Assembly: GCA_964632355.1 (NCBI GenBank)
Contig: CAZWBW010000138.1
Span: 1-5,798, forward strand
Direction: 5' to 3'
DNA: 5,798 nucleotides
DNA from: JALOAP01 sp964632355
Lineage (GTDB): Bacteria; Chloroflexota; Dehalococcoidia; Tepidiformales; Tepidiformaceae
Part shown: positions 1 to 5,674 of the stretch, piece after piece
How the letters are laid out: every line of letters begins with the position of its first letter
Numbering within the stretch: position 1 is the first letter of the stretch
The notes under the pieces: model-generated
What the model was told of the DNA's origin: nothing
Seen by the model: the letters and a program-made list of their open reading frames with translations, nothing else
The model's database searches: none
Program-made: the position numbers and the translations under genes

Positions 1-73
1 GGCCCTCCTCTTCCAGGACGCGCCGCACGGCCACCGCGAGCCGCCGCTCATCTTCGACCAGGAGCAGGTGCAT
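1..73 (-). CDS. OmpR-type response regulator, N-terminal fragment (runs off left edge)
   Basis: Reading leftward from ATG at 73, the 24 complete codons begin MHLLLVEDERRLAVAVRRVL, the classic first strand and helix of a receiver domain. Glu7-Asp8 form the acidic pair that binds Mg2+ next to the phospho-accepting aspartate, which lies beyond the window. The MxLLLVEDE opening is typical of OmpR/PhoB-family regulators (receiver plus winged helix), often paired with a HisKA histidine kinase downstream; that subfamily and partner are inference, since only the first 24 residues are visible. No Shine-Dalgarno sequence sits at normal spacing: the only candidate, GAGG at 75-78, is one base from the ATG, while a TATATA element lies five bases upstream. 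It lies on the same strand as the NarL-type regulator at 250-915 but is separated by 176 bases, so it is probably a separate transcription unit. Confidence 0.8.
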   Translation of the reverse strand, partial: MHLLLVEDERRLAVAVRRVLEEEG

Positions 74-78
74 ACCTC

Positions 79-84
79 TATATA
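79..84 (-). promoter_or_regulatory. Candidate -10 element for the leftward OmpR-type regulator
   Basis: On the minus strand TATATA occupies 84-79, in the most AT-rich part of an otherwise GC-rich neighbourhood (about 80-160). The start codon at 73 would fall almost exactly where transcription should begin, so the mRNA may be leaderless. The best -35 at 17-base spacing (ATGATT, 107-102) is weak, so the call rests mainly on the -10 match and its position. Confidence 0.3.
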
Positions 85-219
85 TGCAGTTCCCGCGGCC
101 CAATCATTTGGCCCCGCTAATCTTTTTCGAACCTTTCTCCAATACCGGATCTACCTCACCGAACCAGTACCGCGACCGCACGCCAGCGTCGCACCGCTCC
201 CCCGGCCACCGGCGAAACC

Positions 220-234
220 GAAGCCCGAGGCTTC
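220..234 (-). terminator. Short hairpin downstream of the kinase-regulator operon
   Basis: GAAGCC at 220-225 and GGCTTC at 229-234 are perfect complements around a three-base loop. The hairpin lies 15 bases past the stop codon of the NarL-type regulator. Read leftward it is followed by GGTTT, only a weak uridine tract, so it may be a weak intrinsic terminator or an mRNA 3' end stabiliser. Confidence 0.4.
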
Positions 235-249
235 CCCCCGCCCGCCGCG

Positions 250-915
250 TCAGGAGCGTTCGCCGGGGCGAACGAGGCCCTGCTCGTAGGCGAGGATCAC
301 GGCGTGGATGCGGTCCGGGAGGTCGAGCTTGAGCAACAGGCGCGACACGTGAGTCTTCACCGTGGTCTCGCTGACTACCAGTTCGCGCGCAATGTCCGCG
401 TTCGAAAGGCCACGGGCAACGAGCATCAGGACTTCGCGTTCGCGCGCCGTGAGCTCGTTCAGCGCCGGGCCCGGCGTCGGCGGGGGCATGCGGCTGTACC
501 GTTCGATGACGCGGCGTGTCACCGCGGGCGAGAGCACCGCGTCGCCGCTCGCGACCGTGCGGATGGCATCGACGAGCGCCTCCGGCGACGCGTCCTTGAG
601 CAGAAAGCCGCTCGCCCCGGCACGGAGCGATTCGTACACGTATTCGTCGAGGTCGAACGTGGTGAGCACGAGGACGTGCGGCGGCTCGCGAAGCTGCCGC
701 AAGCTCCGCGTCGCCTCGATCCCGTCGAGCCCGGGCATACGGATGTCCATCAGGACCACGTGAGGCGCGAACCGTTCGCAGAGCGCCCGGACCTCCGACC
801 CGTCCGCGGCCTCGGCGACCACCTCCATCCCCGGTTCGGTTTCGAGGATCAGGCGAAGCCCGGCGCGTACCATCCGCTGGTCGTCGGCGATGAGGACGCG
901 AATCGGTTCACCCAT
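250..915 (-). CDS. NarL/LuxR-family two-component response regulator
   Basis: This is a 221-residue DNA-binding response regulator, full length for the NarL/FixJ family. The receiver domain spans about residues 5-120: acidic pair Asp11-Asp12, phosphoacceptor Asp57 in LMDIRMPGLDG, switch Thr85 (LVLTTF) and conserved Lys107 (FLLKDA). A linker rich in proline leads to a LuxR-type helix-turn-helix at about 155-215 (LTAREREVL, then SNADIARELVVSETTVKTHV). ATG at 915 is chosen because MGEPIRVLIADDQ matches the usual start of the family; the longer frame to 993 would run deep into the kinase gene. The start overlaps the kinase stop by 8 bases (ATGGGTGA), with no good Shine-Dalgarno sequence, which points to translational coupling. 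It should receive phosphate from the upstream kinase and act as a transcription factor; its target genes are not shown by the sequence. Confidence 0.95.
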   Translation of the reverse strand: MGEPIRVLIADDQRMVRAGLRLILETEPGMEVVAEAADGSEVRALCERFAPHVVLMDIRMPGLDGIEATRSLRQLREPPHVLVLTTFDLDEYVYESLRAGASGFLLKDASPEALVDAIRTVASGDAVLSPAVTRRVIERYSRMPPPTPGPALNELTAREREVLMLVARGLSNADIARELVVSETTVKTHVSRLLLKLDLPDRIHAVILAYEQGLVRPGERS

Positions 916-2071
916 GGGCGGTCTCGAACGGGAGATAGGCGTGCACGCGAAACCCGCCGCCCGGCAGGGGCGCCGCCTCGAGGCTTCCGCCATAGATGGC
1001 CGCGCGCTGTCGCATCCCGACCAGCCCGTGACCCGCGCTGTTCGGCGAAGGTTCGCCCCGGCCGTCGTCGACGACAGTGATCGCGAGACCTTCGCGGTCG
1101 GTCGCGACGGTGACCGTCGCGCACGTCGCGCGAGCGTGCTTCACGACGTTCGTGAGGCTCTCCTGGATGATCCGGTACGCGGCGAGGTCGATCCCGGGTG
1201 GGAGATCCGCCGTGCAGCCGGTGATGTCCAGGTCCACCCGCACCCCCAGGCGGCGCGTCTCCTCGGCGAGCGCGTCGAGTTGACCGAGCCCCGGCTGCGG
1301 GCCCAGCGCCGCGGGCTCCTCGGGCTCGCGGAGCATGCTGACGAGCCGCCGCATCTCCGCCAGCGCGTGGCGGCCCGTCGCTTCGACGGTAAGCAGTTCC
1401 TGGCGCTCCCGTTCCTGGTCGGGCCGGAGCAGGCGGCGGGTAGCCCCGGTGCCCATCAGCATGACGGTGATGCTATGGGCGATGACGTCGTGCAGCTCGC
1501 GGGCGATCCGCTGACGCTCCTCCGCCACCGCGGCCGCTGCCTGCGCTTCCCGTTCGCGCTCGGCCTCTTCGGCCCGGTGCTCTGCGGCCTGCGCGCGCTG
1601 CTGTACCCCGAGCACCACCCGCCCCGCGACCCATGGCGCGAGCAGCAGCAACCCGGCAAACACGTAGTCGCTGGTACCGGTGCCTTCGCTGGCGCTGACT
1701 GCGATCCAGACGAGCACAGCGCACACGCCCAGCACGGCCATCGCACGGTCCAGGTTCGAGTGAAAGGCCAGGGAGTACATGGCAAGAACCAGCGCGATGG
1801 TCTCGCTCAGCCCGTCGCTCGCCTCCACTCCGAGCAGCGCGCGCAGCGTGATGCCCGACGTAGCGAGGATAGCCGCCAGCCCCGGGACCTGGCGGCGCCA
1901 CGCCAGCGGGACCGTGAACAGCAGCGCCGTCGGCACCGTCCTGGTCCATGGCGCATCGAAAACGCCCGCCAGGATCTCGGCCAGCGCTAGCGCGAGCAAC
2001 CCCAGCGCGATCCAGGCGTCTACGAGCGGTGGCCGTCTGTTCCGCACCTTCGCATGATCCTTCTTCCGCAC
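908..2071 (-). CDS. Membrane-bound HisKA_3-type sensor histidine kinase
   Basis: This is a 387-residue sensor kinase of the DesK/LiaS/NarX-like class. About six hydrophobic segments fill residues 17-155 (17-38, 46-57, 63-81, 90-103, 109-127, 137-155), with no large extracellular domain, so it probably senses a signal in or at the membrane. A charged Ala/Glu/Arg-rich coiled coil (156-191) leads to the dimerisation and phosphotransfer box ERQRIARELHDVIAHS, with His194 as phosphoacceptor. The C-terminal HATPase domain shows the N box (QESLTNVVKHA, Asn308), VVDDGRG (335-339) and GHGLVGM. The frame stays open to ATG 2233, but that start would overlap the divergent membrane-protein gene. GTG at 2071 has a strong upstream AGGGGAGGA (2090-2082), although its spacing is long (10 bases). 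GTG at 2047 (VRNRRPPL) is an alternative. It is the first gene of the operon with the NarL regulator. Confidence 0.93.
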   Translation of the reverse strand: MRKKDHAKVRNRRPPLVDAWIALGLLALALAEILAGVFDAPWTRTVPTALLFTVPLAWRRQVPGLAAILATSGITLRALLGVEASDGLSETIALVLAMYSLAFHSNLDRAMAVLGVCAVLVWIAVSASEGTGTSDYVFAGLLLLAPWVAGRVVLGVQQRAQAAEHRAEEAEREREAQAAAAVAEERQRIARELHDVIAHSITVMLMGTGATRRLLRPDQERERQELLTVEATGRHALAEMRRLVSMLREPEEPAALGPQPGLGQLDALAEETRRLGVRVDLDITGCTADLPPGIDLAAYRIIQESLTNVVKHARATCATVTVATDREGLAITVVDDGRGEPSPNSAGHGLVGMRQRAAIYGGSLEAAPLPGGGFRVHAYLPFETAHG

Positions 2072-2183
2072 CGCAGCCGCGTCCTCCCCTGGCAGGATTC
2101 CGCCCGGGGCTGCGTCCTTCTCGAGGAGGACGACGAAATCGCCGGCGCAGGCGACGCGCGCCCCCGGTGCACACTCCGACACT

Positions 2184-2215
2184 TGGGCTCGTCCAATTCC
2201 ATGGGAAGGAGCCCA
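2184..2215 (+). promoter_or_regulatory. Hairpin overlapping the ribosome-binding site of the membrane-protein gene
   Basis: TGGGCTC (2184-2190) is complementary to GAGCCCA (2209-2215), and inside the 18-base loop TTCC (2197-2200) can pair with GGAA (2204-2207). Together they cover the Shine-Dalgarno GGAAGGAG (2204-2211), six bases before ATG 2218. In RNA this could occlude the ribosome-binding site; as DNA it could also be an operator. Pairing is seen directly, function is inference. Confidence 0.3.
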
Positions 2216-2224
2216 GTATGCCAA
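2196..2224 (-). promoter_or_regulatory. Candidate promoter for the kinase-regulator operon
   Basis: On the minus strand TTGGCA (2224-2219; five of six matches to TTGACA) is followed after 17 bases by TGGAAT (2201-2196; four of six matches to TATAAT). Transcription would start near 2189, giving a leader of about 118 bases before GTG 2071. The -35 overlaps the start codon of the divergent gene, so the two units could interfere with one another. In GC-rich DNA such matches occur by chance. Confidence 0.22.
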
Positions 2225-2919
2225 CAACCACAATCCGAGTCCGGAGAATAGTAGCGGGCGTGAGCCTCGTGCTGTTCCCGCTGTTCCTGCTGCTCTCCGA
2301 AGTGGCCGACCCCGTGGCCGACGACCGCGGGCCAGCCGGGGTGTTCGAAGCCGCCGTCGATCAACACGCGGCGCTCGTCGGGTCGGCGTGGCTGCTCATC
2401 GCGTCGTCGATCTTCCTGGTCCCGGCTGTCTTTGGCATCGCCCATCTGATCCGCACCCGCGGCGCATGGCTGGTTCATTTCGGCGTGCTGTTCGGCGTCC
2501 TCGGCGCCTTCGGACACGTCACCGCCGGGACCTACTACCTCATCGCGTCGGCCACCCGCAACGGGAACGAAGCGGAGATGGTCGCCCTGATGGAGCGTGT
2601 CGATAGTAGCGGCGCGATCGCCGGGGTGTTCCCGCTGATCCTCTCCTTCGCCGTCGGCATGCTGCTGCTCGCGCTCGCAGCCTGGCGCGCCCGCTTCGCC
2701 TCGGGACTGGTACCACTCGCAATCGTCGCAGCACTGGTCCTCGAGTTCGCGTCCCCGGCGCTGCCCGACGTGGCCGCCCTGCTCAAGCAGGCGCTGGCGC
2801 TGGTCGCCTTCGGCTGGATCGGCATCCGCATCCTCCAGATGAACGACGACGAGTGGGCCCACCCGGCCGCGCAGCCGGCGCCAGCCGCCGCACTTGCGCA
2901 GAGCCCCGCCCACCCATAG
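2218..2919 (+). CDS. Six-helix integral membrane protein, function unknown
   Basis: The predicted 233-residue protein is dominated by hydrophobic helices at about 8-27, 52-78, 85-111, 132-156, 164-182 and 186-206, so it should sit in the cytoplasmic membrane. I do not recognise a catalytic motif. Its length and helix pattern resemble uncharacterised bacterial families such as DUF4386, but I cannot confirm membership by eye. Polar features that may matter are His50, His76, His87, His100 and the GTYY segment at 104-107. The C-terminus (208-233) is a soluble tail rich in Ala and Pro. ATG 2218 is supported by GGAAGGAG six bases upstream; the longer open frame beginning at 1948 runs antisense through the kinase and is not used. 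The gene diverges from the kinase-regulator operon and ends 26 bases before a strong hairpin. Its position makes it a plausible target or accessory protein of that system, by inference only. Confidence 0.85.
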   Translation: MPTTTIRVRRIVAGVSLVLFPLFLLLSEVADPVADDRGPAGVFEAAVDQHAALVGSAWLLIASSIFLVPAVFGIAHLIRTRGAWLVHFGVLFGVLGAFGHVTAGTYYLIASATRNGNEAEMVALMERVDSSGAIAGVFPLILSFAVGMLLLALAAWRARFASGLVPLAIVAALVLEFASPALPDVAALLKQALALVAFGWIGIRILQMNDDEWAHPAAQPAPAAALAQSPAHP

Positions 2920-2945
2920 CTCATTGCGACGAACCAGCGACTCGA

Positions 2946-2983
2946 AGGAGCCCGGGCCGCCACTGCGGCTGCCCCGGGCTCTT
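2946..2983. terminator. Strong GC-rich hairpin, probably a terminator between convergent units
   Basis: GAGCCCGGG (2948-2956) pairs perfectly with CCCGGGCTC (2973-2981) and extends outward by a G-U and an A-U pair. Inside it CCGC (2957-2960) pairs with GCGG (2965-2968) around CACT, leaving a four-base bulge. It begins 26 bases after the membrane-protein stop codon. There is no real T tract on either side, only CTCTT, so it is either a non-canonical intrinsic terminator typical of high-GC bacteria or an mRNA-stabilising structure. It is nearly symmetric and could serve both strands. Confidence 0.65.
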
Positions 2984-3086
2984 CCCGCGGCCGGTTTCGC
3001 CCACTGGGCCCATCCCGGATCCGCGTTCGCAGCGTCACGTCCCGAACGATCCCCGCGCGCCCGGCCCCTAGGCTCTCGCGCCCGCA

Positions 3087-3646
3087 CCCGACCTGGACGG
3101 TGAGCATCGAGATCGACCTGCCGTCGAACCCTTCGACCGGGTAGCTCAGCGGTTCGTTCCCGCGGCACAGGGCGATCGTGTAGATGAACGGGAGTAGTGG
3201 TCCAGCGTGGGCACTGACTGGAGCGCGGCTTCGCCCAGCGTTTCGTACGCGATGAGCCGGCCGTGCTCGTGACGAGCGAGCAGCTCCTTCACCTTCGTCT
3301 CGAATGCGAGCGCCCAGGGGTACGCGCCGGGATGGTCGCCCCATGAATAGGCGTGCAGATTACGGACCAGGTTCCCGCTCCCAAGGATGAGGACCCCATC
3401 GTCGCGCAGGGGTGAGAGCCGCTGCGCAAGGTCGTAGTGAAACGACGCCGGCTGGTTGCGGTCGATGCCCAGCTGCACCACCGGGATGTCGGCCGCCGGG
3501 AACATATGCGTCAACACCGGCCACGTCCCGTGGTCCAGCCCCCACGAGTAGTCGAGTTCGACGTCGGCCACGGATCGTGCGCAGGCTCCGCCAACCGCGA
3601 AGCCGTCATCGCGGCGCAACGTTCGCGGGCCCCAAGAGGCCGCCAC
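3087..3646 (-). pseudogene. Decayed LigB-type extradiol dioxygenase (4,5-DOPA dioxygenase/YgiD family), C-terminal remnant
   Basis: Read leftward, residues from about 28 of the open frame match the second half of the family: WGLDHGTW (35-42), DIPVVQLGIDRNQPASFHY, then GSGNLVRNLHAY and PTLDHY (146-151). Intact members open aromatic rings between catechol hydroxyl-bearing carbons using a metal held partly by histidines in an N-terminal HGSPM and a SAHW segment. Both segments are absent here; recognisable similarity starts only near 3565, about 95 residues too late. After PTLDHY the frame breaks: adding one base next to 3194 would restore DHYLPFIYTIAL, and the continuation RGNEPLSYPVEGFDGRSISM...VQVG lies in the shifted frame, ending at 3087. 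There, where the family stops, the codon is TGC and the frame runs on. A lost start half, a frameshift and a missing stop together argue for a dead gene. The single-base deletion alone could be a sequencing error, but the missing half could not. Confidence 0.82.
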
Positions 3647-3803
3647 TTGCGATGGTTCTGTTCTGTCTCCACCCGCCCCGCCGCACCTCGGCTCAGCCGC
3701 GCACCGGGCATACTCCGCTCACACGCGCGGGTTCGAACCGGCGAACGATGGCCCGACCGCAGCCGCGCCCACGCGCACCCACCCCAACGACGAGGAGATG
3801 ACC

Positions 3804-4940
3804 ATGGCCAGCGACAACGCCCGTGAAGTTCGTGCCGCAATCGTGCTCGAACCCGGCACCTTCGAACTGGGCACCGCGCTGCTCGAACCGCCGCGCCCGG
3901 ACGAGGTGCTCGTCCGCATCGTCGCCACCGGGCTTTGCCACACCGACCTCGTCGTGCGCGACCAGCTTTACTCCGTGCCGCTGCCCGTCGTGCTCGGCCA
4001 CGAAGGCGCCGGCGTCGTCGAAGCCGTGGGTTCCGCGGTGACGAAGGTGCAGCCCGGCGACCACGTCGCGCTGAGCTTCCTCAACTGCGGGAACTGCCGC
4101 CCTTGTTTCGACGGCTCGCCCGCCAGCTGCGCGAACTTCAACGACCTCAACTTCGCCGGCAGGCGCCCCGATGGCTCGCACGCATTGTCGCTTCTCGACA
4201 ACGGCACGCTCCACGACCGGCTCTTCGCGCAGTCGTCGTTCGCCACCTACGCCATCGCCAACGAAGCGAACACCGTCAAACTCCGCAAGGACGCGCCGAT
4301 CGAGCTTCTCGGACCGCTCGGCTGCGGCATCCAGACCGGCGCGGGGACCGTACTCCGCGCGCTCAACGTGGGCGTCGGCTCGAGCTTCGTCGTCACCGGG
4401 GCGGGCGCCGTCGGGTTGAGCGCCGTGATGGCGGCCCACGTGGCCGGCGCCACCACCATCATCGCCGTCGATATCGTCCCCGAACGGCTCGAACTCGCCC
4501 GGGAACTCGGCGCCACCCACACCATCAACGGCAAGGAAGCCGACACCGTCGCCGAAGTCCACCGCATCACCGGACACGGCGCCGACTTCGCGCTCGACAC
4601 CACCGGGCTCCCGGCTCTCATCCAGCAGTGCGTCGATTCGCTGCGCCAGCGCGGCAAGGCGGCCATCCTCGGNNNNNNNNNNCTCGGAGCCTCGGCCCCG
4701 GACGCCGTCATCCAGCTCCCCGCGAACGCGTTCATGCAGAGCTGCAAGACGCTCATGGGCGTCGTCGAAGGCAACAGCGTGCCCGACGTCTTCATCCCGC
4801 AGCTGCTCGATCTGCATATGCAGGGCCGCTTCCCGTTCGACCGCCTCGTCGGGTTCTACGACTTCGACCAGGTCAACCAGGCCGCCGCCGACATGGAATC
4901 CGGCGCCGTCGTCAAGCCGATCATCCGCATCGGGGGCTAG
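3804..4940 (+). CDS. NAD-dependent zinc-containing alcohol dehydrogenase (MDR superfamily)
   Basis: The 378-residue protein has the full medium-chain dehydrogenase plan and should oxidise alcohols to aldehydes or ketones reversibly in the cytoplasm. The catalytic zinc ligands are Cys45 (GLCHTD), His66-Glu67 (GHEGAGVV) and Cys174 (GPLGCGIQTGAG). The structural zinc loop is Cys95, Cys98, Cys101 and Cys109. The Rossmann motif GAGAVG lies at 199-204, and Asp223 at the end of the second strand indicates NAD rather than NADP. The overall sequence, including SVPDVFIPQLLDL and GRFPFDRLVGFY, resembles the aryl/benzyl-alcohol dehydrogenase group (XylB-like); substrate is not determined. GAGGAG (3792-3797) abuts ATG 3798 but stands six bases before ATG 3804, so 3804 is preferred. 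Ten Ns (4673-4682) leave Gly290 certain by GGN and three residues unknown; the frame is kept across them. Glutamate is coded GAA in 14 of 16 cases, unlike its neighbour. Confidence 0.95.
   Translation: MASDNAREVRAAIVLEPGTFELGTALLEPPRPDEVLVRIVATGLCHTDLVVRDQLYSVPLPVVLGHEGAGVVEAVGSAVTKVQPGDHVALSFLNCGNCRPCFDGSPASCANFNDLNFAGRRPDGSHALSLLDNGTLHDRLFAQSSFATYAIANEANTVKLRKDAPIELLGPLGCGIQTGAGTVLRALNVGVGSSFVVTGAGAVGLSAVMAAHVAGATTIIAVDIVPERLELARELGATHTINGKEADTVAEVHRITGHGADFALDTTGLPALIQQCVDSLRQRGKAAILXXXXLGASAPDAVIQLPANAFMQSCKTLMGVVEGNSVPDVFIPQLLDLHMQGRFPFDRLVGFYDFDQVNQAAADMESGAVVKPIIRIGG
4673..4682. other. Assembly gap of ten Ns inside the alcohol dehydrogenase gene
   Basis: Ten undetermined bases fall after AAILG near the end of the coenzyme-binding domain. 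The reading frame before and after is the same and the family spacing there (a short G-x-x-P-like turn) is compatible with four codons, so the gap length is probably right. Which residues it hides cannot be said. Confidence 0.98.
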
Positions 4941-4960
4941 CGAACCCGTCCGGCGCGACG

Positions 4961-5518
4961 TCACCTTCGCGGCACGTACCGGAGCACGACCGCGCCCGAA
5001 GCCAGCTCCGCGCGGTCGACGAGCTCCAGGTCGACGAAGTGCGAGAGCCCGGCGAACAGCGTCGGCCCGCGCCCTGCGATCCGCGGGTGCACCACGAACT
5101 CGTACTCGTCGATGAGCCCCAGCTCGGCCAGCGCCTTCGGCAGCGTGACACCGCCCGTCAGCAACCCCTCGCCCGGCTCGTCCTTAAGACGCTGCACCGC
5201 CCTCGCCAGGTCCTCGCGCAGCAGTTCCGCGTTCCAGTCGACGCGCTCCAGCGTGCTCGAAACCACGTACTTCTTCGCCGCGTCGATGGTCTGCGCGAAG
5301 GGCAGCATCCACTCCTCGACCCAGTCCGGCCGCTCGCCCGCGGCCACCGGGCGCCACGCCTCCTCCATCATCTGGTAGGTCACCCGCCCGAAGAGCAGCG
5401 CATCGGCCCGCGCCAGGTTCGCCGCATGGTGCCGATGCAGCTCCTCGTCCGCCTCGACCGCCTCGTGGCCACAACACCCATCGAGCGTCACATTGATCGA
5501 ATACCGCAGCGGGCGCAT
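4961..5518 (-). CDS. DHFR-like reductase family protein with RibD C-terminal domain
   Basis: The 185-residue protein is full length for the RibD-C/dihydrofolate reductase-like family (YyaP/YwjB type). Family marks are the N-terminal strand YSINVTLDG (6-14), ADALLFGRVTYQMMEEAW (38-55, the nucleotide-contacting segment), and GGVTLPKALAELGLIDEY (122-139) followed by VVHPRIAGRGPTLFAG. Members are presumed NADPH-dependent reductases, but most have no proven substrate, so neither true folate reduction nor riboflavin synthesis should be assumed. ATG 5518 is well supported by GGGAGG (5529-5524) five bases upstream. A possible -10, TACCCT (5551-5546), lies upstream without a good -35. The gene converges on the alcohol dehydrogenase with only 20 bases between stop codons and no hairpin there. 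Glutamate is coded GAG in 18 of 19 cases. It seems to be a single-gene unit. Confidence 0.92.
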   Translation of the reverse strand: MRPLRYSINVTLDGCCGHEAVEADEELHRHHAANLARADALLFGRVTYQMMEEAWRPVAAGERPDWVEEWMLPFAQTIDAAKKYVVSSTLERVDWNAELLREDLARAVQRLKDEPGEGLLTGGVTLPKALAELGLIDEYEFVVHPRIAGRGPTLFAGLSHFVDLELVDRAELASGAVVLRYVPRR

Positions 5519-5674
5519 CTCCGCCTCCCGCGCGCAAGATGCGACAGGGTAGCACGGAGAAGATGTCCACCCTTGAACCGACGACCTACGGCGGTTGGCT
5601 CGGGCAGCCCGACGCTTTATCTCGGCGAATTGCCGCCTGCCGTCTGAAGGAGGCTTTCGAGTCGCCGCGGCAGA

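Noticed and set aside
68..332. Plus-strand open frames in the left intergenic region
   Set aside because: They lack ribosome-binding sites, are rich in Pro and Arg, and overlap the start and promoter of the OmpR-type regulator and the end of the NarL-type regulator.
2020..3168. Antisense open frame of 382 codons opposite the membrane-protein gene
   Set aside because: No domain, biased composition, and it runs through the terminator hairpin and into the dioxygenase remnant in another frame.
3730..3739. GGTTCGAACC, resembling a tRNA T-arm loop
   Set aside because: It is only a 10-base palindrome. There is no matching T stem, anticodon arm, acceptor stem or CCA end around it.
3798..3803. ATG 3798 as start of the alcohol dehydrogenase
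   Set aside because: The GAGGAG ribosome-binding site touches this ATG directly, while ATG 3804 has ideal six-base spacing.
3693..4964. Antisense open frame of 423 codons opposite the dehydrogenase
   Set aside because: Low-complexity Gly, Asp, Glu, Val and Arg composition and full overlap with a well-supported gene mark it as a shadow.
5600..5612. Hairpin TCGGG-CAG-CCCGA followed by CGCTTTAT
   Set aside because: Only five base pairs with no T tract, and no gene ends beside it on the plus strand, so a terminator call is not supported.
3935..5647. Very long plus-strand open frame (570 codons) spanning the dehydrogenase and the DHFR-like gene
   Set aside because: It is out of frame with the dehydrogenase and antisense to the DHFR-like gene, is extremely rich in Arg, Pro and His, and lacks any recognisable domain. 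It is a by-product of high GC and crosses the N gap.
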